Assembly: GCA_040002995.1 (NCBI GenBank) | Contig: JBDUDK010000043.1 | Span: forward strand, 1 to 64,000 | Source of the DNA: JBDUDK01 sp040002995 | Lineage (GTDB): Bacteria > Actinomycetota > Acidimicrobiia > Acidimicrobiales > Ilumatobacteraceae | Direction of reading: 5' to 3' | Length of the DNA stretch: 64,000 bases | Shown here: piece by piece, positions 49,455-57,968 of the stretch | Layout of the letters: every line of letters starts with the position of its first letter | How positions within the stretch are numbered: position 1 is the first letter of the stretch | Notes under the pieces: generated by a model | Told to the model about the DNA's origin: nothing | Seen by the model: the letters and a program-made list of their open reading frames with translations, nothing else | The model's database searches: none | Program-made: the position numbers and the translations under genes

Positions 49455-51064
49455 GGCGTGCTGAGCGCGAACCCCTCGTAGTCGTTCGCTGCGACCTCGT
49501 CACACTTCTGGCGGTAAACGCCGACCCCACCGATGTAGGGCATGAAGACCCTCGGCTTGCCGGGGACGTTCGCACCCATGTACCAGGAGTTGGCGCGGGG
49601 GAAGAGGGTTGTCTCGCCCACTTCGCGGACGTGATCGACCCACGCCTCTTCGGCGTCGGCCGACGCGTCGATCGACGAAATGCCGTGGTCGCGCATGTAG
49701 GTGATGCAGTCGGTGATCCAGTCGACGTGCTGCTCGATCGACAACATCATGTTGCTCAGCACCGATGGGCTGCCCGGTCCCGTGATCATGAAGAGGTTGG
49801 GGAAGCCAGCGGTGGCGATGCCAAGGTAGGTGAGAGGCCCGCCCGCCCACTTGTCCTTCAGTGGCTGCTTGCGCGTGCCGCGTATGTCCATTTTCGACAG
49901 CGCGCCGGTCATGGCGTCGAAGCCCGTGGCGAACACGATGCTGTCGAATTCGTATTCAGCGTCGGACGTGCGGATTCCCTTCGGCGTGATCTCGACGAGC
50001 GGCGTCTTGCGCACGTCGACGAGGTGCACGTTGGGTCGGTTGAACGTGGCGTAGTACCCCGTGTCCAGGCAAGGCCGCTTGGTGCCCACCGGATGATCCT
50101 TGGGCGACAGCAGATCGGCCACTTCCGGATCGTGCACGATCTCGCGGATCTTGGAGCGGATGAACTCGGCCGCCGTGTCGTTGGCTTCCTGGTTGGTGAT
50201 GAGGTCGTTGTACGCCAATACCAGCGCGACAAGGTTCCCCCGGCCCCAGCGCTCCTCGTACATCGCCCGGCGTTGCTCGGGGTCGACCTCGAGCGCCGAG
50301 TGCTCCGGCATTTCGACAGGAATGCCGAAGCCTGATTCGCGGGCCTCTTGGCGATACTCCTCATACTTTGCCTTCCTCGCCTGCTGGAAGCCCGGTGCCC
50401 ACGGACTGTTGCGGGCGGGGAAGCTGAAGTTCGGCGTCCGCTGGAACACGGTGAGATCCGCGGCTTGCTCGGCGATGATCGGGATCGACTGAATGCCCGA
50501 CGAGCCGGTGCCAATCACGCCGACCCGCTGCCCGGAGAAGTCGACCCCCTCATGGGGCCAGTGGCCCGTGTGGTACCAGGTGCCCCCGAAACTGTCGAGC
50601 CCCGGTATCTCCGGCAACTTCGACGCCGACAGACATCCCGTGGCCATGATGCAGAACTGCGCGCTGACGGTTTCGCCCTTGTCGGTTGTGACGGTCCAGC
50701 GCTTCGCGTCGTCGTCGAAAACGGCCGACGTGACGCGTGTCTCGAACTGGACGTTGCGCCGGAGGTCGAACCGGTCGGCGATGTGGTTGACATAGCGGAG
50801 GATCTCGGGCTGCGTCGCGTAGCGCTCGCTCCACTCCCATTCCTGCTCGAGGTCCTTGTTGAAGGAGAACGAGTAGTCGAGGCTCTCCACGTCGCACCGA
50901 GCGCCGGGGTAGCGGTTCCAGTACCACGTCCCGCCCACCCCGTCGGCGGCCTCGTACACCTGGACCGCGAGTCCAAGCTCCCGCAAGCGATGCAGCATGT
51001 AGAGACCGGCAAATCCGGCGCCGACGACGACAGCGTCGACCTGGGGGGCGGTTTTCTTCGGCAT
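49451..51064 (-). CDS. Flavin-containing (Baeyer-Villiger type) monooxygenase
   Basis: This 537-residue class B flavoprotein has the FAD motif VVVGAGFAGLYMLHRL, a GGTWYWNRYPGARCD segment, the BVMO fingerprint FGGTWYHTGHWP, and the NADPH motif VGVIGTGSSGIQ. It resembles cyclohexanone- and steroid-type enzymes that turn ketones into esters or lactones with NADPH and O2. ATG at 51064 has GGAGG upstream. It is followed by the HpaB-like gene. Confidence 0.92.
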   Translation of the reverse strand: MPKKTAPQVDAVVVGAGFAGLYMLHRLRELGLAVQVYEAADGVGGTWYWNRYPGARCDVESLDYSFSFNKDLEQEWEWSERYATQPEILRYVNHIADRFDLRRNVQFETRVTSAVFDDDAKRWTVTTDKGETVSAQFCIMATGCLSASKLPEIPGLDSFGGTWYHTGHWPHEGVDFSGQRVGVIGTGSSGIQSIPIIAEQAADLTVFQRTPNFSFPARNSPWAPGFQQARKAKYEEYRQEARESGFGIPVEMPEHSALEVDPEQRRAMYEERWGRGNLVALVLAYNDLITNQEANDTAAEFIRSKIREIVHDPEVADLLSPKDHPVGTKRPCLDTGYYATFNRPNVHLVDVRKTPLVEITPKGIRTSDAEYEFDSIVFATGFDAMTGALSKMDIRGTRKQPLKDKWAGGPLTYLGIATAGFPNLFMITGPGSPSVLSNMMLSIEQHVDWITDCITYMRDHGISSIDASADAEEAWVDHVREVGETTLFPRANSWYMGANVPGKPRVFMPYIGGVGVYRQKCDEVAANDYEGFALSTP

Positions 51065-51129
51065 TGACGCTTCCTCCTTTTCAGGACGGCCAGGTAATGA
51101 TTCTCGATGTCGGCGATCTGAGCCAGAGC

Positions 51130-51387
51130 TCACCCGCCGAGCCGGTGATTTCGATACTGCCCCGCTGCATCACGAACGCCCCAGAGTGTCAGAAGGATCG
51201 TGGCCCCGAGAACCGCGGCATACACCCCTCCGATCAAGATGGTGGCGACGCCGGCGAGGGCAGAGCCCAAGGCCCAGTTCGCATCGGCGATCCAGTCGGG
51301 GGAGAGCCCGATCGCCGAGGCGGCGCGCTGGTTCTCGGCCATCGCCGACGTCGCCTGACCGGATGCGTGCACCGGTAAAAGGCCCAT
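51130..51387 (-). pseudogene. Remnant of a branched-chain amino acid ABC permease (LivH-like)
   Basis: The frame encodes AENQRAASAIGLSPDWIADANWALGSALAGVATILIGG, a typical internal segment of LivH-type permeases. It then runs into a hydrophobic tail (AVLGATILLTLWGVRDA) unlike the family, and it has no other Liv genes around. At 85 residues it cannot be a working permease. It sits in the 497-base gap between two oxidoreductase genes. Confidence 0.6.
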
Positions 51388-51493
51388 CGCGCGGCGCTCA
51401 CGAGCCTCTGATGGATGACAGGGAGGTAGTCACACGCATAACGAACTCCCCTTGAGTCGGCGCGTCCCCTCGGACACCAGCCGTATCGTATGT

Positions 51494-51536
51494 ATAACGG
51501 GTTATGCAAGCATGCGCAAATATTAGGATAGTCCTA
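51494..51536. promoter_or_regulatory. Two inverted repeats upstream of the alcohol dehydrogenase
   Basis: ATAACGGGTTAT (51494-51505, arms ATAAC/GTTAT) and TAGGATAGTCCTA (51524-51536, arms TAGGA/TCCTA) lie 25-70 bases before the alcohol dehydrogenase start in an unusually A/T-rich stretch. They are probable operators for a local regulator such as the TetR or MarR protein. Confidence 0.5.
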
Positions 51537-51561
51537 CGTTCTCTAACTGGGGGGTTTGAAA

Positions 51562-52704
51562 ATGAAAATGAAGGCCGCCATTTTGTGGGAGCCAAAGACG
51601 GAGTGGAGCGTCGAAGAAGTCGAGCTTGATCCGCCGAAGGCGGGAGAGGTCTTGTTGAAGCTCGTCGGCTCCGGCTTGTGCCACTCAGACGAACACCTTC
51701 TCACCGGAGACCTGTCACTCGATCCTGCCGTGGCCAAGGAGCTCGGCGTTGAGCAGTTTCCGATCATCGGCGGCCACGAGGGCGCGGGTGAGGTTGTCGA
51801 GGTCGGGCCAGGGGTTACGACGCTCGCGCCGGGCGATCACGTGGTGCTGGGGTTCATCCCGTCGTGCGGCCGTTGCGCCTTCTGCGCGCGAGGCAAGCAG
51901 AACCTGTGCGACCTCGGTGCGTATCTGCTCGCGGGCCGTCAGGTCACCGACTTCACCTCGCGCCACCACGCCCACGGCAAGGACCTTGGGTTGATGTGCT
52001 GCATCGGCACGTTCGGCGAGTACACGGTGTGTGCCGAATCGTCCTGCATCAAGATCGAGCCCGACATCCCGCTCGACAAGGCCGCGCTGGTCGGCTGCGG
52101 CGTCACGACCGGATGGGGCTCAGCGGTGTACGCCGCCGGAGTCATGCAGGGCGAATCCGTCGTGGTCATTGGCTGTGGTGGTGTCGGCATGAACGCCGTG
52201 CAGGGCGCGACGTTGTCGGGCGCTCGGCACGTGATCGCAGTAGATCCTGTTGAGTTCAAGCGTGAGCAGGCTCAGGTTTTCGGGGCCACCCACACCGCCG
52301 CCTCGATCGAGGAGGCGATGCCTCTCGTTCAAGAGCTCACCTGGGGCGTGATGGCCGACAAGGTCATCTCGACCATGGGTGTAGGCGAGGGCAAGTTGGT
52401 CGAGTCGATCATGGGCCTGTGTGCGAAGGGCGGCCGGGTGGTGTGGACGAACGTGTCTCCCATCAACGACACCGAAGTCTCGATGAACCTGTTCAACTTC
52501 ACCCTGCAGGAGAAGCAGCTCGTCGGGTCGCTGTTCGGAAGCGCGAACCCACGTCGCGACATTCCGCACCTCCTGCGCCTCTACCAGGAGGGCAAGCTCA
52601 AGCTCGACGAGCTCATCACGCGCACCTACCCGCTCAAGGACATCAACAAGGGCTACCAGGACATGCGCGACGGCATCAACGTGCGCGGCATGCTGATCTA
52701 CTGA
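51562..52704 (+). CDS. NDMA-type zinc-dependent alcohol dehydrogenase
   Basis: This protein of about 380 residues begins MKAAILWEPKTEWSVEEVELDPPKAGEVLLK and has catalytic-zinc ligands (GLCHSDEH, GGHEGAGEVVEVGPGV), the structural zinc loop CGRCAFCARGKQNLC, and the NAD motif VIGCGGVGMNAVQGA. The start and length match actinobacterial NDMA-dependent dehydrogenases with tightly bound NADH. It oxidises an alcohol to an aldehyde or ketone. ATG at 51562 (second of three tandem possible starts) has a G-run seven bases upstream. Confidence 0.92.
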   Translation: MKMKAAILWEPKTEWSVEEVELDPPKAGEVLLKLVGSGLCHSDEHLLTGDLSLDPAVAKELGVEQFPIIGGHEGAGEVVEVGPGVTTLAPGDHVVLGFIPSCGRCAFCARGKQNLCDLGAYLLAGRQVTDFTSRHHAHGKDLGLMCCIGTFGEYTVCAESSCIKIEPDIPLDKAALVGCGVTTGWGSAVYAAGVMQGESVVVIGCGGVGMNAVQGATLSGARHVIAVDPVEFKREQAQVFGATHTAASIEEAMPLVQELTWGVMADKVISTMGVGEGKLVESIMGLCAKGGRVVWTNVSPINDTEVSMNLFNFTLQEKQLVGSLFGSANPRRDIPHLLRLYQEGKLKLDELITRTYPLKDINKGYQDMRDGINVRGMLIY

Positions 52705-52728
52705 CCGTGCTGATCTAGTGGGCGACGC

Positions 52729-53019
52729 TTAGTCGATCACCTGCGAGATCTGGATCACCGGGGTGACGTTGGTGTAGTTGGGAACGTCGGCGGCCGCATC
52801 GCCGGCCTTCGCCCCGGACATGCTCGCGTGGAGCGCCTCCAGCGACGGGAAGTACAGGTGTCCCACCGCGTGGTACGGCCCGTCGATGCCCTCCTCGATG
52901 TCCATGCGCTCGAGACCCGCGAGGCTCTGGAAACAGATCTCGCGGTGCTTCTTGCGGTAGTAATCCATGTCGAACCTGCTGCCGACGCCAGTCGGGTACA
53001 AGACCGAAATTTTGTGCAC
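52729..53019 (-). CDS. EthD family protein
   Basis: This 96-residue ferredoxin-like-fold protein reads HKISVLYPTGVGSRFDMDYYRKKHRE, GPYHAVGHLYFPSLEALHASMSG, the EthD dabb-barrel pattern. Members assist ring or ether degradation in actinobacteria. The start is GTG at 53019 with AAGGGGGG before it. It lies between the dehydrogenase and the second monooxygenase, reading the other way. Confidence 0.87.
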   Translation of the reverse strand: MHKISVLYPTGVGSRFDMDYYRKKHREICFQSLAGLERMDIEEGIDGPYHAVGHLYFPSLEALHASMSGAKAGDAAADVPNYTNVTPVIQISQVID

Positions 53020-53124
53020 GAACCCCCCTTAGGTCGAACGGCGAAAGGTACCGCGGAAGGACGGGTTGGCGAAAAGTCGGGAACACCTAGCATTGTGGCG
53101 AAGAGGTAAAGGGGAGGCAGCGCC

Positions 53125-55053
53125 ATGGCCCTCGCGAAGCCGATAGAGCCAATTGTCGAGGACGACGGATTCATCCGTGCGGCGTTGGCCGACGCCGATG
53201 TCCCTGCACTGCTACCGGCGCTCGTCTACATCACCGGAGACTTCTCGTTGCTCCGTGACGAACTTCGGATCGATCCCACGCTGATTCTGCAGGACCAGGC
53301 GGGGCTGACACCCGAGCAACTCGCCACCGCCCGTCAGCTCGCGCTCGAGACGCTCATTCGGTTCCGCGATAACGGGAGCCGGCCGGGTCCCCCGATCGAG
53401 GGTGAGGCACTCGCTCGCATCGTGCAGTTCATGGGCGCCGGGCTCCCGGTCGAGGAATACATGGACATGGCGCACGAGGAGCTGGCGCTCACGCCAGACG
53501 ACGAGCGCTCGGCGCATTGGCGCAAGCGAGACGTGGCTCCCGACCGCGACATCCTCGTTGCTGTCATCGGCGCGGGGATGTCGGGGATCGTGGCCGCCTA
53601 CCGTCTCGAGCAGGCCGGCGTGCCCTACGTGGTGATCGACAAGAACGAAGACGTCGGCGGCACCTGGTTCGAGAACACTTATCCGGGCTGCCGGGTCGAC
53701 ATCCCCAACCACTACTACAGCTACTCGTTCGCCCAGCGCGACGACTGGCCGTCCTTTTACTCGCCCCAACGGGAACTTCACCGCTACTTCCGCGAGTGCG
53801 TCGACGAGTTCGGGATTCGCCCGCGCATCCGCTTCAACACCGAAGTCACGTCCGTGGCGTTCGACGAAGACGCAGCGACGTGGACGCTCGACCTCCTTCG
53901 TAGCGACGGCAAGGAAGAGCGGCTGACGGCGAACGCCGTGATCAGCGCAGTCGGTCAGCTCAACCGTCCTCAAATGCCTTCCATCGAAGGCCGCGAGAGC
54001 TTCGCCGGACCTTCGTTCCACTCCGCCGAGTGGGACCACTCAGTCGATCTCGACGGAAAGCGCGTTGCCGTCGTGGGTACCGGGTGCAGCGCGGCCCAGT
54101 TCGTGCCGATCATCGCCGACCAAGCGGCGACAGTCGAGGTCTTCCAACGGACCCCGAACTGGATGTTCCCGGTTCCGCACTATCACTTCGAAGTGCCAGC
54201 CGGCTTTCAGTGGTTGCTCTCCCACGTTCCGGCCTACCGGCAGTGGTACCGGTTCTGGCTGTTCTGGCGCTCGGCGGAAACACTGCGGCCGATGGCGGAG
54301 GTCGACCCCGCGTGGCCGCACCAGGAGCGGTCGGTCAGCGAGTTGAACGACTCGCTGCGCGCGGTGCTGCAAGAGGCGATGGAGGCGCAGTATCCAGAGG
54401 ATTCTGATCTCCTGGCCAAGGTGCTCCCCGAGTATCCGCCCGCCGCGAAGCGCATCATCGTCGACAACGGCGTGTGGGCCGAGGCCCTCCAGCGCGACCA
54501 CGTGCACCTCGTCACCGACGACATCGAGCGCATCACACCCGAGGGCATCGTGACGGTCGGCGGCCAACTGCACGAAGCCGATGTGGTCATCTACGCAACG
54601 GGCTTTCAGCCGTCGCGCTTCTTGACTCCGATGAAGGTCGTCGGGCGCGGTGGTGTGAATCTCCACGATCAGTGGGATGGCGATGCCCGCGCTTACCTGG
54701 GTATCACAGTGCCTGGCTTCCCGAACTTCTTCGTGCTGTACGGCCCGAACACCAACATCGTGGTCAACGGCAGCATCATCTGGTTCTCGGAGTGCGAGGT
54801 GCGCTACGTCATGGACTGCATCAAAACGGTGCTCGCGGGCGGGCACAAAGCCCTCGATTGCCGGCGAGATGTGCATGATCGCTACAACGTCGAGGTCGAC
54901 GCGGAGAACCTCCGCATGGCGTGGGGCGTCTCGAACGTCAACAGCTGGTACAAGAACGCGAAGGGCCGCGTTGCGCAGAACTGGCCGTTCCCGTTGCTCG
55001 AGTACTGGAAGCGCACGAAGGCGGTCAACCCGGCCGACTACGAGGTGCTCTAG
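53125..55053 (+). CDS. Baeyer-Villiger monooxygenase, 4-hydroxyacetophenone-monooxygenase-like
   Basis: This 642-residue class B flavoprotein has about 145 extra N-terminal residues, as in 4-hydroxyacetophenone monooxygenase. FAD motif VAVIGAGMSGIVAAYRLEQAG follows, then GGTWFENTYPGCRVDIPNHYYSYSF, the BVMO-type fingerprint FAGPSFHSAEWDHS, and NADPH motif VAVVGTGCSAAQF. It would convert a ketone to an ester. GGGGAGG precedes ATG at 53125. It is the second such enzyme in the cluster. Confidence 0.92.
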   Translation: MALAKPIEPIVEDDGFIRAALADADVPALLPALVYITGDFSLLRDELRIDPTLILQDQAGLTPEQLATARQLALETLIRFRDNGSRPGPPIEGEALARIVQFMGAGLPVEEYMDMAHEELALTPDDERSAHWRKRDVAPDRDILVAVIGAGMSGIVAAYRLEQAGVPYVVIDKNEDVGGTWFENTYPGCRVDIPNHYYSYSFAQRDDWPSFYSPQRELHRYFRECVDEFGIRPRIRFNTEVTSVAFDEDAATWTLDLLRSDGKEERLTANAVISAVGQLNRPQMPSIEGRESFAGPSFHSAEWDHSVDLDGKRVAVVGTGCSAAQFVPIIADQAATVEVFQRTPNWMFPVPHYHFEVPAGFQWLLSHVPAYRQWYRFWLFWRSAETLRPMAEVDPAWPHQERSVSELNDSLRAVLQEAMEAQYPEDSDLLAKVLPEYPPAAKRIIVDNGVWAEALQRDHVHLVTDDIERITPEGIVTVGGQLHEADVVIYATGFQPSRFLTPMKVVGRGGVNLHDQWDGDARAYLGITVPGFPNFFVLYGPNTNIVVNGSIIWFSECEVRYVMDCIKTVLAGGHKALDCRRDVHDRYNVEVDAENLRMAWGVSNVNSWYKNAKGRVAQNWPFPLLEYWKRTKAVNPADYEVL

Positions 55054-55147
55054 ACCGCGTCACGCGCTAGCCGCTCCGCAGTGTTGCTCCGGTGGGTGAG
55101 GCTCGCGCGGGTCCGTGGTTTGGTGGGTGGATTGTGAGGTTGAGTTG

Positions 55148-55696
55148 CTAGCCGCGACCGCGACCTTGCCCTGCGCCGACCTCATTGAGAAACCGCGCCA
55201 CGTCAAGGTCGATCGCGTGCTCATCGACGAGGCGTTCGAGGCGGCTGTGGTACGCGCGCCGGGCGATCTCGAGACAGCGGCGCCGCCCCGCATTGGCCAC
55301 TGTGATGAGTAGTTCGTTGGCACGGAACGGCTTCACGATGTAGCCGTAGACGCCGGTTTCGAGCGCTTCCTTGGCGATGCTCGGGTCATCGACGGCAGTG
55401 ACCATGACGACTGCGAGGTCAGGGTGGTCCGTGAGCATGCTTTCGGCCAGCTCGAGGCCGGTTTCGCCGGGCATCATCACGTCGACGATCGCGAGAGCGA
55501 AGTTGCTCTCTGCCAGTCGAGCCCGAGCCTCCGTTGCATCGCTTGCGGCGGTGCATTGGTAGCCCTCGCGCTGAAGCAGGCGAAGCACAGTGCTGGAAAC
55601 GATGACATCGTCGTCGACGATCAGCGTCGCGGTGGTGTCGCCGAAGAGGGGGGCCATCTCGCCGGGCCGGAAGCGCAGCTCTTCGCGGGGACGCAC
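55148..55696 (-). CDS. Orphan single-domain response regulator
   Basis: This protein of about 182 residues has a receiver domain (TLIVDDDVIVSSTVLRLLQREGY), phospho-Asp in FALAIVDVMMPGETGLELAE, and Lys in GYIVKPFRANELL. It ends in a helical tail of about 50 residues with no DNA-binding or enzymatic domain. No histidine kinase is nearby. GTG at 55696 is used; ATG at 55657 is equally possible. Confidence 0.85.
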   Translation of the reverse strand: MRPREELRFRPGEMAPLFGDTTATLIVDDDVIVSSTVLRLLQREGYQCTAASDATEARARLAESNFALAIVDVMMPGETGLELAESMLTDHPDLAVVMVTAVDDPSIAKEALETGVYGYIVKPFRANELLITVANAGRRRCLEIARRAYHSRLERLVDEHAIDLDVARFLNEVGAGQGRGRG

Positions 55697-55733
55697 GGGC
55701 AAAGGGTATCCCGCGCGAAGAGCGCTGACACCG

Positions 55734-57968
55734 TCACGCTCTGTCGGTGCTGAGAAATGCCCACATGGGACGGACTTTCGTGCCGAGAACGATGAGGGCG
55801 GCGCTGCCCCAGCCGAGCAAAAGCCACGTCCACGTGGCGGCCCGCGGCTCGTAGCGAAACGTGATGATGTGGTCGCCCGCTGAGACATTTACGCCTACAA
55901 ATGCCGGGCCGACGTACTGGGTAGGCGCGCGGCGTCCGTCTATGAACGCCTGCCACCCAGGAATGAACGTCGATTTGAGTACGACGGCGGCCGGGCGCTC
56001 GAGATGGACACTCGTGGTGAACACCCCAAGCTCGGGCTGGGCCTGCGTGCTCTGCACCGTGCCGGGCACGCTCGCCGGAACCGCCGCGCCCGCCTTCAAC
56101 GTCGCCGCTGGACGCGGACCGCCGTCGACGGCGAGGACGGGCAGACGGTGGGCGGGCGGGTTGCTCACGAGAGACGCCATCGCTGATCCCAGCTTCTTCA
56201 TGGTCGTTGTCGTCGGACCATCGGTGTCGAAGACGCCCACGTAGCCGGATCCCACCACACGAAACAAGCGATGCCGGCCGCGTGCGGCCACGAGTTGTAC
56301 AGCCCTCGGGTCGACAGGGATCGTGAAGTCGTCGCGAAGCAACAGGTAGCGCACCCCCAGCAAGTCGTACGAAGCGAGGTTGTGCTCATTAAAGAACGGC
56401 TCGACGGCCGCGGTCGCGGACACGGTTCGGTACAGGAAGCCCACAGCGTCAGCGCCGTCGTTCAACGCGGTGATATACGCCGGCGCGAATCCGATCTTGT
56501 AGTTGGCGCCCCAGTTCGCGCTGCTTCCCGCGTAGACGCGGCCACCGCCCTCGGCGGTCGCAATCTGCAGGAGCGCGCCAACATCGTTCCCGTAGCTCGC
56601 GTCGGCCTTGCGTTGGATGTTTATCCAGTCGCGTCCGGTACTCGAATAGCCATCTCGTTCTTGAACGGCCGGGATCAATGCGATCGCGGCCACAAAAGCG
56701 AGCGCACCGCTGGGGCGCCAGGCAGGCGCGCGCGGCCATGCTCTGAGGGCGGCGCGGTGGAGAGCGTTGAGAAGCTCCGCGGCGGCCACCGCCGCCAGCA
56801 ACAAGCCGAACAAATGCACGCCGGCGATAAAGCGGTGAAAAAGCAGCACGCCGTGACCCGGAATGCCGTTGTAGATCGCCCCGAACGTCGCCGGCCCGAA
56901 GTACAGCAGCACCGACGTAAGCCAACCGGTCGCCAGAGCTCGGAGTCTCATGTCGTGTCGCCAACGGACGACGGAGAGACCGAGTCCTGCCGCGACCAGG
57001 ACGGTGATCACCGGGAGCCGTCCGGCGTCGTACACCCGTCCGTGTAGGAGGTTGCTGAGGATCGTGCGGGCGCCGAGCGACCTGAAGAAGGCAGTCGTGT
57101 TGCCCGCGGGCGCGTAGTTCGCCCAGTTCCGATCCAAGAACGCAGGAATGATCGAGAAGGCAAAGAGACAACCGCTCACCGCGAAGAGCAACAACGCTCG
57201 AACGGCGCGGCGAACGACATCCGCGACCACGATCAGAGTCCAGATCGCGATGACGATCAATGCGAGATAGGCGGTGGTGTAGTGCAGCGCCAACACGGCC
57301 CCGAGTGGCAACGCCGCGACGAGCAGGCCGCGCCCCGCGCGGAGCCATCGCAGCGCAAGCGGCAGCGCGATAGGCATCAGGACCATCGCCCACAGCTGGG
57401 CCCACAGGCCGTTCCCGCGCCAGAGGTAGCTGCCCCACTCAAAGCCGTACAGCGTGTTTGACGCGATCAGCGGCGCGAGCAGACTCCCTGCGGCGGCAGT
57501 GCCGCACGAGAAGCCGAACAGCCGGAGCCCGCCGTAGACGGCAAACGGCCAGACGGCGAGCAACAGGTAGAGAGACCACAGGACCACTGTGCGCGGGTCG
57601 GCTCGATCGCCGGCGACCGCCCCCATGACGATGTGAGGCAACGACTGGTAGTGGTGTGTTGATGCGAAGCCCATCGAGAGGTGCGGATCCCAACCGTCGA
57701 AGGGAGTGCGATGGTCGGTGATGCGCTGCGCGGCGAAGCGAACCAGATCGACGTGGAACGCCGTGTCGTTGACCGGCTGCACCGGCATCGTTTCGGCGCG
57801 CAACTCGACAAGGGTGAAGATCGACGCGGCCAGCGGCGCCAGCAGTGAAATCCAAAGACGTGACCGACTGCGGCTAGGCCGAGCGGCGGTGGCCGGCCCG
57901 GCTGCTGTGCTCGTCGCGGCAGCGATCGCGGCACTGTAACCAGGGCCCGCGCTTAGGGTGTTGGGCAT
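55734..57968 (-). CDS. Large integral membrane protein, YfhO-like
   Basis: This 744-residue protein has about ten transmembrane helices in the first 450 residues and an extracytoplasmic C-terminal part with GWQAFIDGRRAPTQYVGPAFVGVNV and HIITFRYEP, a typical YfhO end. YfhO relatives act in glycosylation of lipid carriers or lipoteichoic acid. An acidic first loop (ETMPVQPVNDTAFHVDLVRFA) resembles GT-C enzymes. ATG at 57968 is used, which overlaps the divergent gene's 5' end by 11 bases. Confidence 0.82.
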   Translation of the reverse strand: MPNTLSAGPGYSAAIAAATSTAAGPATAARPSRSRSRLWISLLAPLAASIFTLVELRAETMPVQPVNDTAFHVDLVRFAAQRITDHRTPFDGWDPHLSMGFASTHHYQSLPHIVMGAVAGDRADPRTVVLWSLYLLLAVWPFAVYGGLRLFGFSCGTAAAGSLLAPLIASNTLYGFEWGSYLWRGNGLWAQLWAMVLMPIALPLALRWLRAGRGLLVAALPLGAVLALHYTTAYLALIVIAIWTLIVVADVVRRAVRALLLFAVSGCLFAFSIIPAFLDRNWANYAPAGNTTAFFRSLGARTILSNLLHGRVYDAGRLPVITVLVAAGLGLSVVRWRHDMRLRALATGWLTSVLLYFGPATFGAIYNGIPGHGVLLFHRFIAGVHLFGLLLAAVAAAELLNALHRAALRAWPRAPAWRPSGALAFVAAIALIPAVQERDGYSSTGRDWINIQRKADASYGNDVGALLQIATAEGGGRVYAGSSANWGANYKIGFAPAYITALNDGADAVGFLYRTVSATAAVEPFFNEHNLASYDLLGVRYLLLRDDFTIPVDPRAVQLVAARGRHRLFRVVGSGYVGVFDTDGPTTTTMKKLGSAMASLVSNPPAHRLPVLAVDGGPRPAATLKAGAAVPASVPGTVQSTQAQPELGVFTTSVHLERPAAVVLKSTFIPGWQAFIDGRRAPTQYVGPAFVGVNVSAGDHIITFRYEPRAATWTWLLLGWGSAALIVLGTKVRPMWAFLSTDRA

